DNA from: Bifidobacterium merycicum DSM 6492
GTDB taxonomy: Bacteria; Actinomycetota; Actinomycetes; Actinomycetales; Bifidobacteriaceae
DNA: 64,000 bases
NCBI RefSeq assembly: GCF_900129045.1
Contig: NZ_FQTX01000003.1
Span: 282,992 to 346,991 of the forward strand
Direction of reading: 5' to 3'
Shown here: piece after piece, positions 35,780 to 45,631 of the stretch
How the letters are laid out: each line of letters starts with the position of its first letter
Position numbering within the stretch: the first letter of the stretch is position 1
Position numbers and translations under genes: made by a program
Notes under the pieces: generated by a model
The model's input: the letters and a program-made list of their open reading frames with translations, nothing else
Told to the model about the DNA's origin: nothing
Database searches by the model: none

Positions 35780-38509
35780 TCAGCGCACGTCGGCACCGTC
35801 AGCTTCAGCCGCATCAGGCTCGTCATCCACGAGCTTGTCGGACGCCCACGCGGTGAGCTCAAGATGCTCGCCGCCGGTCTGATCCACCAGCACGGTGTCG
35901 CCGTCGTGGACCTTGCCTGCCAGCAGCATACGCGCCAGCTGATCGCCCACCTCGGTCTGCACCAGGCGGCGCAGCGGACGGGCACCGTACGCCGGATCGT
36001 AACCCATGTTCGCCAGCCATTCGCGGGCCGAATCGGTCACGTCGAGCGTGATGCGGCGGTCGATCAGACGGTCGGACACGCTGGCCACCTGAATGTTCAC
36101 GATGCCGCCCAGCTCCTCGCGGGTCAGCGGGTGGAACATCACGGTGTCGTCCAGACGGTTCAGGAACTCCGGCTTGAAGCTCCTGTGCACGGTGTCCATC
36201 ACGGCCTTGCGCTTGGCCTCGTCGTCCATATCCTCGTTGACGAGGAACTGCGAACCGAGGTTCGAGGTCATGATCAGGATCGTGTTCTTGAAGTCCACGG
36301 TCCTGCCTTGGCCGTCGGTCAGGCGGCCATCGTCCAGCACCTGCAGCAGCACGTCGAAGATCTCCGGATTCGCCTTCTCGACCTCGTCGAACAGCACCAC
36401 CGAGTACGGGCGACGGCGCACGGCTTCGGTCAGCTGACCGCCCTGCTCGTAGCCGACGTAGCCCGGCGCGGCACCGATCAGGCGGGACACGGAGGCTTTC
36501 TCCATGTATTCGCTCATGTCGATGCGCACCATGGCCTTCTCGTCGTCGAACAGAAAGTCCGCGAGCGCCTTGGCGAGCTCGGTTTTGCCGACGCCGGTCG
36601 GGCCGAGGAACAGGAAGGATCCGGTCGGACGGTTCGGGTCGGAGATGCCGGCACGCGAGCGGCGGACGGCGTCGGCGACGGCCGTGATGGCTTCCTTTTG
36701 GCCGATGACGCGCTTGCCGAGGTACTCCTCCATGTGCAGGAGTTTCTCGTTTTCGCCTTGCATCAGGCGGCCGACGGGGATGCCGGTCCAGTCGGAGACG
36801 ATTTCGGCGACGGAGTCGGCGTCCACGCGGTCGGGGACCATGGGCACGTCGGCGGCGGTTCCGGCGCCAGTTTCGGTTCCGTTGCCGCCGTTCTTGGCAT
36901 CGTTTTCAGTCTTTTCGGCACGGGCGATTTCCTTCTGGATGTTCGGGATTTCGCCGTAGTTGATGGCCGAAGACTTCGCCAGGTCGCCTTCGCGCTCGTA
37001 GCGTTCGGCTTGCGTGCGCAGTTCGTCGAGCTTCTTACGCAGGTCGCCGATGCGGTTGTGGCCGCTCTTTTCGGCGTCCCAACGCGCCTTGAGGCCGGTC
37101 AGTTGCTCGCTCTTGTTGGCGATCTCCTTGTTCAGGTCGGCGAGGCGATCCTTGGCGCTGTCATCCAGGTCGGCTTCGGCTTTCTGCGCGGCCTTATCAT
37201 CCTTCGGATTGCCCAGCAGGTACGACTTCTCCATCTTCAGGCGCTCCACCTGACGGGTCAGCTCATCGATTTCCTCCGGCGAGGAGTCGAGTTCCATACG
37301 CAGGTGCGCGGCGGCCTCGTCGACCAAATCGATGGCCTTGTCCGGCAGCTGACGGCCCGAAATGTACCGGTTCGACAGCGTTGCGGCGGCGACCAGCGCA
37401 TCATCGCCGATTGTGACCTTGTGGTGCGCCTCGTATTTCGGGGCGATACCACGCAGGATCGCGATGGTGTCTTCCACGCTCGGCTCGCCGACGAACACCT
37501 GCTGGAAACGACGTTCGAGCGCCGGATCCTTTTCGATGTTTTCGCGGTATTCGTCCAGCGTGGTCGCGCCGATCAGACGCAGTTCGCCGCGGGCCAGCAT
37601 GGGCTTGAGCATGTTGCCCGCGTCCATGGAGCCTTCGGCGGCGCCCGCGCCCACGATGGTGTGGATCTCGTCGATGAACGTGATGATCTGGCCGTTGGCG
37701 TTCTTGATTTCCTCAAGCACGGACTTCAGACGTTCCTCGAATTCGCCGCGGTATTTCGAGCCGGCGACCATGGAGCCCAGGTCAAGCGAAATGAGCTTCT
37801 TGTTCTGCAGCGTGGTGGGCACGTCGCCCGCGACGATGCGCTGGGCGAGGCCTTCGACGACGGCGGTTTTGCCGACGCCGGGCTCGCCTATCAGCACCGG
37901 GTTGTTCTTGGTGCGGCGGCTCAGGATCTGCACGACGCGGCGGATTTCCTGATCACGGCCGATGACCGGGTCGAGTTTGCCTTCCTTGGCGGCTGCGGTG
38001 AGGTCGGTGGAGTACTTTTCCAGCGCCTTGTAGCTGCCTTCGGCGTCCGGGCTGGTGACTTTCGCGCCGCCGCGGATCTGCGGCACGGCCTTGCGCAGGG
38101 CCTGCGGGGTGATGTTGTGCGCCTGCAGGATGTCGGCGGCCTGGTTCGGGGTGGCTGCGGCGATGCCGATGAGCAGATGCTCGGTGGAAATGTATTCGTC
38201 GCCCATCTCGCGCATTTCCTTTTCGGCTTGCACCAGGGCTGCGTCGAATTGACGGCTGGTTTGCGGTTGCGCGGTGGTGGAACCGCTGGCGGACGGCAGG
38301 TTGACGAGCGCGTTGCGTACTGCGGCGCCGATGCCTTGCAGGTCGCCGCCCGCGGCTTCGATGAGCCCGCGGACCACGCCCTGCTGCTGGGTGAGCAGCG
38401 AGTTGAGCAGATGCAGTACGTCGACTTGCGCGTTTCCTGCGGCGGATGCGCTTTGCGCGGCGTCGGCGATGGCTTCGCGCGACATTGTGGTGAGACTGTT
38501 CGGGTCCAT
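35780..38509 (-). CDS. clpB: ATP-dependent chaperone ClpB
   Basis: 909-residue disaggregase. N-domain (1-150), NBD1 with GEPGVGKT (about 211), coiled-coil middle domain (about 400-520), NBD2 with GPTGVGKT (about 634), both with Walker B and sensor motifs. Works with DnaK to dissolve aggregates. A Gly/Asn/Thr-rich stretch ([15 protein letters not shown], about 530-550) between M-domain and NBD2 and an acidic tail make it longer than the usual ~860. GGAGG precedes ATG 38509. An HspR-type HAIR operator lies 350 bases upstream, so it should be heat-shock regulated. Confidence 0.95.
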   Translation of the reverse strand: MDPNSLTTMSREAIADAAQSASAAGNAQVDVLHLLNSLLTQQQGVVRGLIEAAGGDLQGIGAAVRNALVNLPSASGSTTAQPQTSRQFDAALVQAEKEMREMGDEYISTEHLLIGIAAATPNQAADILQAHNITPQALRKAVPQIRGGAKVTSPDAEGSYKALEKYSTDLTAAAKEGKLDPVIGRDQEIRRVVQILSRRTKNNPVLIGEPGVGKTAVVEGLAQRIVAGDVPTTLQNKKLISLDLGSMVAGSKYRGEFEERLKSVLEEIKNANGQIITFIDEIHTIVGAGAAEGSMDAGNMLKPMLARGELRLIGATTLDEYRENIEKDPALERRFQQVFVGEPSVEDTIAILRGIAPKYEAHHKVTIGDDALVAAATLSNRYISGRQLPDKAIDLVDEAAAHLRMELDSSPEEIDELTRQVERLKMEKSYLLGNPKDDKAAQKAEADLDDSAKDRLADLNKEIANKSEQLTGLKARWDAEKSGHNRIGDLRKKLDELRTQAERYEREGDLAKSSAINYGEIPNIQKEIARAEKTENDAKNGGNGTETGAGTAADVPMVPDRVDADSVAEIVSDWTGIPVGRLMQGENEKLLHMEEYLGKRVIGQKEAITAVADAVRRSRAGISDPNRPTGSFLFLGPTGVGKTELAKALADFLFDDEKAMVRIDMSEYMEKASVSRLIGAAPGYVGYEQGGQLTEAVRRRPYSVVLFDEVEKANPEIFDVLLQVLDDGRLTDGQGRTVDFKNTILIMTSNLGSQFLVNEDMDDEAKRKAVMDTVHRSFKPEFLNRLDDTVMFHPLTREELGGIVNIQVASVSDRLIDRRITLDVTDSAREWLANMGYDPAYGARPLRRLVQTEVGDQLARMLLAGKVHDGDTVLVDQTGGEHLELTAWASDKLVDDEPDAAEADGADVR

Positions 38510-38858
38510 AACTAACCTCCAAATTCCTGTGGTCCTTGGGTGCGTGTGATCGCTTTGCGCGGCGGCGTTTGGCGCTTGCGCGGGCGGCGCGACGGCTGAC
38601 GCTGGCGCGGCGGCTGCGTTGCTGCGCTGGCGTCAGCGCCCGGCACTTGCTAGGCAGCTTGCGCTTGTAACGCTGGCAGCTACCGCTTGTCTGCGGCGCT
38701 GCCGGCGTTAGCCCGGCAGCTTGCGCTTGGCCGAGACCGTTCGAGCTTGCACTCGCGCGGCTTTGGCTGACGCTTCTGCGATGTTCACGCGCCCTGAGGG
38801 ACATACGTGTCTTGTTCTGACACATACAACAAGGCTGGTTCTTATTCTATTCCCAAAA
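38510..38858 (-). other. Long GC-rich leader of clpB
   Basis: About 350 bases between the HAIR operator and the clpB start. It contains repeated GGCAGCTTGCGCTTG-type 15-mers (38650-38668, 38719-38733) and many GCGC-rich inverted pairs. The 290-codon frame that crosses it is Arg/Ser-rich and spurious. Confidence 0.5.
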
Positions 38859-38879
38859 CTTGAGTGACATGGACTCAAC
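38859..38879. promoter_or_regulatory. HAIR operator (HspR binding site) of clpB
   Basis: CTTGAGT-GACATGG-ACTCAAC matches the actinobacterial HAIR consensus CTTGAGT-N7-ACTCAAG with one mismatch. HspR represses dnaK and clpB operons through this site in Actinobacteria. Confidence 0.85.
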
Positions 38880-39378
38880 TTTTCGCGTTTCGCAATATTC
38901 CATCCTCACTTCCCCAAAATCAGACAAAATCCGCCCCATTTTGTCCGATTCCGACTGAGACTGCCCTCCCATTTCCTCGAAATCGGACAAATTTGGCCCG
39001 TTCCTGTCTGATTCCGGTATGAGCCTGCCCTTCCCGTTTCCCTATTTCCTTCCAACGAAACCTGCCCAACCTTCCTCGAAATCGGACAGAAATCCGGCCA
39101 TTTCTGTCCGAAAATGGGGATGAGCGGCTCAAGCCACGCTCGTCCATCCACGGAATCAGACAATCAAGCCGCCCCGTCGCCACAAACCGCATACAAACGA
39201 CAACAACCGCGACCGAAGCAACAAAATACGTCACTCCAGCCACGGTTGTCATCACACGGTTCGCGCAATTCGCACGGTTCACGCGATCGCGGCCCCGCCA
39301 AGCCAGTCACAGCTCACGCAAACCCGCAAAACCAAACCGCGAAAACCCGGTGAAAACCCGGCGCAACCCCGCGAAAAA
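38880..39378. repeat. R1 and R4 repeats upstream of clpB
   Basis: Gene-free. R1 units with the 9-15-9 geometry at 38918-38950 and 38981-39013, a degenerate one at 39080-39113, and a decayed R4 palindrome at 39198-39252. The segment 38995-39088 is repeated in inverted orientation at 40711-40805. Confidence 0.7.
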
Positions 39379-40203
39379 TCAGCGAGCGCCCAGCACCACG
39401 TTGCGCAGGGAGCCGATGCCTTCCACGTGGACGATGGCTTCGTCGCCCGGATCCAAATGCCCGGACGCGTTCGGCGTGCCGGTCAGGATAACATCGCCCG
39501 GCAGCAGCGTGGCGAACGACGAAATCGCGGCGATCTGCTCCGGAATGCCGTGGATCAGGTTCGCGGTGGTGCCGGACGCCATCGGCACGTCATGGCCGTT
39601 CAGCGTGAACGAAATCTTGGCGTCGCGCCAGTTGAGGTCGTCGCGCGTCACGATCCACGGGCCGAGCGGGCAGGAGGTGTCGAAGCCCTTGGCGCGCGTC
39701 CACATGGGGTCGAGGCCTTGCAGGTCGCGCAGCGTCACGTCGTTGACGCAAGTAAAGCCGAGCACGTAATCCATGGCGTTTTCGACGGTGACGTTCTTCG
39801 TCACGCGGCTGATGACCACGGCCACTTCCGGCTCGAAGTTCATGTCGTTGGAGCCCGCGGGGTAGATGATCGGGTCGTCAGGGCCGATGACGGAGGTGGA
39901 CGGCTTGGAGAAGATCACCATGTCTTCTGGCGCGTGCTTGATGTCGGAGTGGCCGGCATCGTGCATGAACTGGGCGTGGGCTTCGTAGTTTTTCGCGAGG
40001 CCGTACACTTTGGACGGGATGACCGGGGACAGCAGGCGGATGCCTTCGGCGTCGAGCTTGTAGCGCTTGCCGGTCGGGGTGACTTGGCCGCCCAGCAGCG
40101 GGTGGCCGTCGAGTTCGACGAGGTAATCTTCGCCGTCGTTTTCATCCTTCTGTACGAAGGCATAGCGCGGCGTATCATTCAGGGAAAAACGTGCGATTCT
40201 CAT
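39379..40203 (-). CDS. Fumarylacetoacetate hydrolase family protein
   Basis: 274 residues. FAH-fold hydrolases/isomerases/decarboxylases cleave or rearrange 2-oxo acids. Metal ligands fit: Glu in NFEPEVAVV (about 121-129) and Asp in CVNDVTLRDLQ; also KNYEAHAQF with the catalytic His and TSCPLGPW. Probably an acylpyruvase-type housekeeping enzyme (oxaloacetate tautomerase/FAHD1-like). Of two close ATGs I choose 40203: TAGACT lies seven bases before it, which would give a leaderless message. Flanked by an inverted 94-base repeat. Confidence 0.85.
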   Translation of the reverse strand: MRIARFSLNDTPRYAFVQKDENDGEDYLVELDGHPLLGGQVTPTGKRYKLDAEGIRLLSPVIPSKVYGLAKNYEAHAQFMHDAGHSDIKHAPEDMVIFSKPSTSVIGPDDPIIYPAGSNDMNFEPEVAVVISRVTKNVTVENAMDYVLGFTCVNDVTLRDLQGLDPMWTRAKGFDTSCPLGPWIVTRDDLNWRDAKISFTLNGHDVPMASGTTANLIHGIPEQIAAISSFATLLPGDVILTGTPNASGHLDPGDEAIVHVEGIGSLRNVVLGAR

Positions 40204-40930
40204 ACGCATCAGTCTAACGCCAGCCGACGGCAGGGAGTCTGGGGCTGAGGCTGGGGCTGGGACTGGGGCTGGGACCGAAACTAAGCCAAACACGCATCCT
40301 CACCCCGGAATCAGACAAAAACAGACCAATTCCGTCTGATTATGGAGAGGTAAAGGCAAAATTCATACCGGAATCAGACGGGAACGGGCGGGGTCTGCCC
40401 GATTTCGGGGATGGATGAGCGGAGTCTGGGCGGCCTTGGGAAGCTTTGGGCGCTCTTGGGTGGATAACTCGCTTATAGAGGGCAGATTCCGGGGTCCGCG
40501 GAACACCAAGTGGCTTATGCATGGCACCTAAATCCGGATATCGCGAGTACAAGCGTTGCAATTCCACGGCTCGTACCCGGCATATCGCGGTTCGGGTGCC
40601 ATGCATAAGCCACCTAGCGAAATCCCGACCCCCGAATCCGCCATACATAAGCCGAGTAGCCACCTGCACAGGCGGCTTTCTCCCATTTCCAGACAGGAAC
40701 GGACGGGATTTGTCCGATTTCGAGGAAGGTGGGGGCAGGTTTCGCCGGAAGGAAATAGGGAAACGGGAAGGGCAGGCTCATACCGGAATCAGACAGGAAC
40801 GGGCCGATTCTGTCCGATTTTGAGGATGCGGGGGCGGACTCATACCGGAATCGGACAAAAATGAGGCAAATCTGTCTGATTCTGGGGATGTGGGGATTCT
40901 GGGAATGGGGGTCGGGCTTATATTGGCGGA
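40204..40930. repeat. R1 repeat cluster and long inverted repeat
   Basis: 727 gene-free bases. (CTGGGG)n-like hexamers at 40239-40275; R1 units at 40309-40341, 40372-40405 (arm distance 25), 40787-40819 and 40849-40881, plus a partial one ending at 40719; a 19-base inverted repeat at 40510-40613. Short frames here are shadows of the repeats. Confidence 0.7.
40510..40613. repeat. 19-base perfect inverted repeat with 66-base loop
   Basis: GTGGCTTATGCATGGCACC at 40510-40528 and its exact complement at 40595-40613. The loop holds ATATCGCG twice in direct orientation. Not related to R1-R5 by eye. Confidence 0.7.
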
Positions 40931-41269
40931 TCAGTAGCCGCGCACGCGGAAGTTGGTTTCGGCTGGCACGGGGTCGATTTCGTCGACTGCGACGTGGCTC
41001 ACTTCGCTCCATTTCGGGCCAAGTCTCAGCTGCGAGATCAGCACGGCCACGTCACCGCGCGAGCCTTGCGCCTCAAGCTCCACGTCGCCGTTCATCAAAT
41101 TCCGCACCCAGCCGGTGAGCCCGAGTTTCAACGCGGCAGTCACGGTGAAATAGCGGTACCCGACGCCTTGCACCATGCCGCTCACCACGGCGTGAATTCG
41201 CACCTCACCACACACCTCACCACGCGCCACCCGTTCAGCGGGATCACGTCGATCATCACGAAAATCCAT
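40931..41269 (-). CDS. Acylphosphatase
   Basis: 112 residues, about 20 more than usual at the N-terminus. Hydrolyses acyl phosphates such as acetyl phosphate. The family signature VSGMVQGVGYRYFT contains the phosphate loop and catalytic Arg (about 42); the catalytic Asn is in GWVRNLMNGDVE. ATG 41269 has GGAG six bases upstream and is preferred to the Met four codons earlier. Acetyl phosphate is a central metabolite of the bifid shunt, so a metabolic role is plausible. Confidence 0.85.
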   Translation of the reverse strand: MDFRDDRRDPAERVARGEVCGEVRIHAVVSGMVQGVGYRYFTVTAALKLGLTGWVRNLMNGDVELEAQGSRGDVAVLISQLRLGPKWSEVSHVAVDEIDPVPAETNFRVRGY

Positions 41270-41637
41270 ACTCGTCTCCATACCTCATCTGCATAGCTGC
41301 AACGACTGCACCAGCCCGACAACCGCAGCGACCAAACGATCTCACTAATCCCAGCACCTCAACGGCAGCACCTCAACGGCAGCACCTCAACGGCAGCACC
41401 TACATGCCGATAGTATGCCGGTAGAAAAACTCCTATCGGCGGAGAAGAAAGCCGACCGAGCGGAACAACAGAGGGAGCCAAAGCGACAGGCGCGTCAAGG
41501 AGCTCAACAACGAAGGAGCGAACAGTCGCTCGGCTCGCCCGCAGCCAACAATCACCGCTTAACCGTCAGCCACACCAGCAAGCCGCGAAGGGCCAACCAG
41601 CCAAGCCACGCAACACTCGCCACAGCACCGCAAAGCC
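41270..41637. other. Spacer with 14-base tandem repeat
   Basis: 368 bases with three and a half copies of CACCTCAACGGCAG (41355-41400). A 120-codon plus frame starting at 41415 is Arg/Ala-rich and runs into the YggS gene antisense; not called. Confidence 0.5.
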
Positions 41638-42513
41638 TCAGACGAACGCTCTTTCACCGAAAATCCCGGTGCCCACGCGCACGATGGTCGCGCCCTCGGC
41701 GATGGCGAGCTCCATATCGCCGGTCATGCCCATGGAGAGCTCCGTGCAATGCTCGGTACCGGATGCGCCGGACGTGAGAATCTGGTCGCGGGTTCTGCGC
41801 AGATGCACGAAGCCGGATCGGATGGTGGTTTCGTCATCCACGTGTGCGCCGATGGTCATCAAACCGCGCAATTCCAGGCCGCCCATGTTGCCGATGCGCC
41901 GCGCGAGGTCGATGGCGTGGCTGGCTGGGCAGCCGGATTTCGACGCTTCGCCGGATTCGTTGACTTCCAGCAGCACGCCGACGGTGATACCGCGCATGAC
42001 GGCACGGCGCGCGATTTTTTCGGCGAGTTCGATGGAGTCGACGGATTCGATGGTGTCGACGAATGGCAGGATCTTGCCGATTTTGTTGGATTGCAGCTGG
42101 CCGATCAGGTGGAACGGAATCACACCATTCTGTGCGGGATTCCGCACCGAACCAGCAGCGTCAGCCGAACCAGCACCAGCCGCGCCGTCAACCGCAGCCG
42201 AACTAGCATCAGCCCCCAGCGCAAACCCCCGTTCCGCCATAAGCCGCACCAGCCCGGGTGCCTTGACCTGCACTTCCTGCGGGCGGTTTTCGCCGATCAT
42301 GCGCACGCCCGCATCAATTGCGGCCATGATCTCGCCCACATCGCGGGTCTTCGTCGCCGCCAGCAGCCGCACCGACCCCGCTTCGCGCCCGGCCGCCGCT
42401 TCCGCAGCCGCGATGCGGTCGAGCACCTTGTGCACGTTGTCTGCGATGTCGCGGGCCCTCGCGGCGCCGATCGTCTCGTTCGTCAGATCCTTATGGTCCA
42501 TGTATGCCGTCAT
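41638..42513 (-). CDS. YggS-family PLP homeostasis protein
   Basis: 291 residues, alanine-racemase-like barrel that binds pyridoxal phosphate without known catalysis and keeps PLP and amino/keto-acid pools in balance. PLP Lys in LLAATKTRDVGEI (about 56), HLIGQLQSNKIGKIL, LELRGLMTIG and the phosphate site SMGMTGDMELAIAEGAT, VRVGTGIFG. About 55 residues longer than E. coli YggS, mostly a Ser/Ala-rich insertion at about 102-130. ATG 42513 fits GTAGG upstream. Confidence 0.88.
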   Translation of the reverse strand: MTAYMDHKDLTNETIGAARARDIADNVHKVLDRIAAAEAAAGREAGSVRLLAATKTRDVGEIMAAIDAGVRMIGENRPQEVQVKAPGLVRLMAERGFALGADASSAAVDGAAGAGSADAAGSVRNPAQNGVIPFHLIGQLQSNKIGKILPFVDTIESVDSIELAEKIARRAVMRGITVGVLLEVNESGEASKSGCPASHAIDLARRIGNMGGLELRGLMTIGAHVDDETTIRSGFVHLRRTRDQILTSGASGTEHCTELSMGMTGDMELAIAEGATIVRVGTGIFGERAFV

Positions 42514-42730
42514 CACTCACCTACCGTTCGTCCGCATGTTTCACTGTCCGTTCGCTCCACGGTACTACCGTTACCGTTACGGTTTACCCTTCTCGTGTTT
42601 CCTACCTCTACGGTATTACGTGCCGTGCCGCCTGCCAAGCGACATGCTCAAAGGGCGTTCCGTCAACATGCTCGCAAGTACACCACACGCCACGCGCAAC
42701 CACGCGCCACGTCACCAGCCTCCAACGAAA

Positions 42731-42756
42731 AAGGGCCGAACCTCAGTTCGGCCCTT
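42731..42756 (-). terminator. Terminator of clpC
   Basis: AAGGGCCGAAC / GTTCGGCCCTT, 11-base perfect stem with a 4-base loop, followed on the minus strand by TTT and C (five T in a row with the arm end). 46 bases past the clpC stop. Confidence 0.9.
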
Positions 42757-42801
42757 CATCCGTTACATAACGCTCAGTCGCCCAAGCTCAGTCGCCCAAG
42801 C

Positions 42802-45417
42802 TCACTCGCTCAGGGAACCCGGCGCGTCCGGGGCAGCCGGAGTCTCCGGCGCGGTGGAATCAGCGGAACCAGCGCCAGCTGAACCAGACTCAGCGCCAGC
42901 GCCAGCCGAACCAGACTCAGCCCCAGCGGAGTCACCCTCACCAGCATCAAACGCCTCACCGGTGAAGATGAAGTCGCCCAGCACGCCTTCGCCCTCGGCA
43001 TCGACCTTCACACGCTCGCCGTCGGTCAGCTCACCCATGAGGATCTTCTCGGAGATCGCATCCTCGATGTCGCGCTGAATCACGCGGCGCAGCGGGCGTG
43101 CGCCCAGCAGCGGGTCGAAGCCCTTCTGCGCGAGTAGGTCCTTGGCCTTGTCGGTCAGGTCCAGCTCCATGTGGCGGTCGAACAGGCGATCGTTGAGCTG
43201 CTTGACGTCGAGGTCGACGATCTGGCGCACTTCCGGCTCGGTCAGCTGCTTGAACACGATGATGTCGTCCAAACGGTTGAGGAACTCCGGGCGGAACTGC
43301 TGCTTGAGTTCCGAGGACACCTGTTCCTTCATGCGCTGGTAGCTCGACTCGCTGTTCGTGCCCAGGCTGAAACCGGTGTTTGCGGCCTTGGCGATGTCTC
43401 GTGCGCCGAGGTTGGTGGTCAGGATGATGATGGTGTTCTTGAAGTCCACCTTGCGCCCTTGACCGTCGGTCAGATGGCCGTCGTCGAGCACCTGCAGCAG
43501 CGTGTTGAAGATGTCGGGGTGGGCTTTTTCGATTTCGTCGAACAGCACCACGGAGAACGGCTTGCGACGCACCTTTTCGGTGAGTTCGCCGCCTTCCTCG
43601 TAGCCGACGTATCCCGGGGGCGCTCCAAACAGGCGCGATGCCGCGTACTTTTCGGAGAATTCCGACATGTCAACGCGGATCAGCGCGTCTTCGTCGTCGA
43701 ACAGGAATTCGGCGAGCGTCTTGGCGAGCTCGGTCTTACCCACACCGGTCGGACCGGCGAAGATGAACGAGCCAGACGGGCGCTTCGGGTCTTTCAGGCC
43801 GACGCGCGTACGGCGGATGGAACGTGACAGCGCGGAAACCGCTTCGTCCTGGCCGATGATGCGCTTGTGCAGTTCGGCTTCCATGTTGAGCAGCTTCTTG
43901 GATTCGGCTTGCGTGAGCTTCACGACCGGAATGCCCGTGGTGGAGGAGACGACTTCGGCGATCACGTCCTCGTCCACGACCATCTTCACGTCGGAGCCGC
44001 CTTCATGCCAGGCGGTTTCCTTATCTTTGAGCTCGTTCTGCAGGCTTTCGAGATCGTCGCGCATGGCGGCGGCCTTTTCAAAGTCCTGATCCTTGACTGC
44101 CTGTTCCTTTTCGGCGCTGACCTTGGCGACCTTGGCTTCGAGCTCTTTGAGCTCGGGCGGCGTGGTGAGTCGCTTGATACGCAGGCGCGCACCGGCTTCA
44201 TCGATCAGGTCGATGGCCTTGTCGGGCAGGCGACGGTCCTGAATGTACCGGGACGACAGTTCGGCGGCGGCTTGGATGGCACTGTCGGTGATGGTCACGC
44301 GATGGTGGTTTTCGTAGCGTTCGCGCAGTCCCTTGAGGATTTCGATGGTTTCGGCGATGGTCGGCTCGTGCACCTGAATCGGCTGGAATCGACGTTCCAG
44401 CGCGGCGTCCTTTTCGATGTACTTGCGGTATTCGTCGGTGGTGGTGGCGCCAATGGTCTGGAGTTCGCCTCGGGCGAGCATCGGCTTGAGCATGTCGGAT
44501 GCGCCGAGCGCGCCGTCCGCGGAACCTGCGCCGACGATTGTGTGGATCTCGTCGATGAACAGCACGATGTCGCCACGGCTCTTGATTTCCTTGAGCACTT
44601 TCTTGAGACGCTCTTCGAAGTCGCCGCGGTAGCGTGATCCGGCCACCATGGAACCGAGGTCGAGCGAGTACACCTGCTTGTCTTTGAGGGTTTCCGGCAC
44701 GTCGCCCGCGTTGATTTTCTCCGCGAGGCCTTCGACGACGGCGGTTTTGCCGACGCCGGGTTCGCCGATCAGCACCGGGTTGTTCTTGGTGCGGCGGCTC
44801 AGCACGACCATCACGCGTTCGATTTCCTGCGTGCGGCCAATCACCGGGTCGAGCTTGCCTGCGGCGGCTTCGGCGGTGAGGTTGCGGCCGAACTGTTCGA
44901 GGATCGCGGAGGAGGTCCTGCTGTTCTTGTCCGCCACGCCACCGGCGTTCGCCAACTCGCCTTTGTCGTCGCCACCGGCTGCGTTGCCGCGAATCATGTC
45001 GATGGTGGTCGAACGCAGTTCGCCCAGGTTCACGTCCATTTTGATGAGTACCTGGGTACCCACGCCTTCGCCTTCGCGGATCAGGCCGAGCAGGATGTGC
45101 TCGGTGCCGATGTAGCTGTGGCCGAGCTGCAGCGCTTCGCGCAGGCTGAGTTCCAGCACCTGCTTGGCGTGCGAAGTGAAGGGGATGTGCCCGTTAGATG
45201 AGGCGTTGCCCTTACCGATCATCTCTTCGACCTGCTTGCGGGTAGCGTCAAGCTCTACGCCCTTGGAGGCGAGCGCCTTGGCGGCCACGCCTTCGCCTTC
45301 GCGGATCAGGCCGAGCAACAGGTGTTCGGTGCCGATATAGTTGTGCTGCAGGGCGCGCGCCTCTTCCTGCGCCAGCACAATCACGCGCCGTGCACGGTCT
45401 GTAAACCGTTCGAACAT
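42802..45417 (-). CDS. clpC: ATP-dependent Clp protease ATPase ClpC
   Basis: 871-residue unfoldase partner of ClpP. Two N-terminal repeats (1-145), NBD1 with GEPGVGKT (about 219), UVR motif [20 protein letters not shown] (about 440-460), NBD2 with GPTGVGKT (about 555). The last 45 residues are a low-complexity Gly/Ala/Ser/Glu tail (repeats of ESGSAGAG) beyond the usual end of the family. GAGGAAGGAC precedes ATG 45417. Divergent from the stress protein gene; I could not recognise a ClgR site with confidence. Confidence 0.94.
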   Translation of the reverse strand: MFERFTDRARRVIVLAQEEARALQHNYIGTEHLLLGLIREGEGVAAKALASKGVELDATRKQVEEMIGKGNASSNGHIPFTSHAKQVLELSLREALQLGHSYIGTEHILLGLIREGEGVGTQVLIKMDVNLGELRSTTIDMIRGNAAGGDDKGELANAGGVADKNSRTSSAILEQFGRNLTAEAAAGKLDPVIGRTQEIERVMVVLSRRTKNNPVLIGEPGVGKTAVVEGLAEKINAGDVPETLKDKQVYSLDLGSMVAGSRYRGDFEERLKKVLKEIKSRGDIVLFIDEIHTIVGAGSADGALGASDMLKPMLARGELQTIGATTTDEYRKYIEKDAALERRFQPIQVHEPTIAETIEILKGLRERYENHHRVTITDSAIQAAAELSSRYIQDRRLPDKAIDLIDEAGARLRIKRLTTPPELKELEAKVAKVSAEKEQAVKDQDFEKAAAMRDDLESLQNELKDKETAWHEGGSDVKMVVDEDVIAEVVSSTTGIPVVKLTQAESKKLLNMEAELHKRIIGQDEAVSALSRSIRRTRVGLKDPKRPSGSFIFAGPTGVGKTELAKTLAEFLFDDEDALIRVDMSEFSEKYAASRLFGAPPGYVGYEEGGELTEKVRRKPFSVVLFDEIEKAHPDIFNTLLQVLDDGHLTDGQGRKVDFKNTIIILTTNLGARDIAKAANTGFSLGTNSESSYQRMKEQVSSELKQQFRPEFLNRLDDIIVFKQLTEPEVRQIVDLDVKQLNDRLFDRHMELDLTDKAKDLLAQKGFDPLLGARPLRRVIQRDIEDAISEKILMGELTDGERVKVDAEGEGVLGDFIFTGEAFDAGEGDSAGAESGSAGAGAESGSAGAGSADSTAPETPAAPDAPGSLSE

Positions 45418-45631
45418 GCTTGTCCTTCCTCAAGTTACACTGCGCCCCACTCTACCGATTCGCGGTGACGTTTGCGTTGATCTGCTTCACTTTTCGCTCA
45501 GATTCCGCTTAGAACGTAGCCGAATCGGTTTCAGGAGGGCGTGTGTGGGGCTTGCGCGTGCCGTTGTTGCGCGACGAAACCACGTGGAGACAGTATGCTT
45601 AGGGTAGATGTGCCGTTGAAGGAGGCAACCA

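Noticed and set aside
37953..38825. 290-codon minus frame overlapping the clpB leader
   Set aside because: Arg/Ser/Ala-rich and overlaps clpB in another frame; not protein-like.
40340..40669. 109-codon minus frame in the R1 region
   Set aside because: Composed of repeat sequence and the 19-base inverted repeat; no start signal or homology recognised.
42533..42600. ACCGTTACCGTTACGG repeats shared with 30089-30115 as a LacI-type operator
   Set aside because: Short, imperfect and without a nearby regulator gene; could be chance.
45418..45631. ClgR operator upstream of clpC
   Set aside because: TTCGCT...CCGCTTAG at 45491-45514 only partly resembles a ClgR site; too weak to call.
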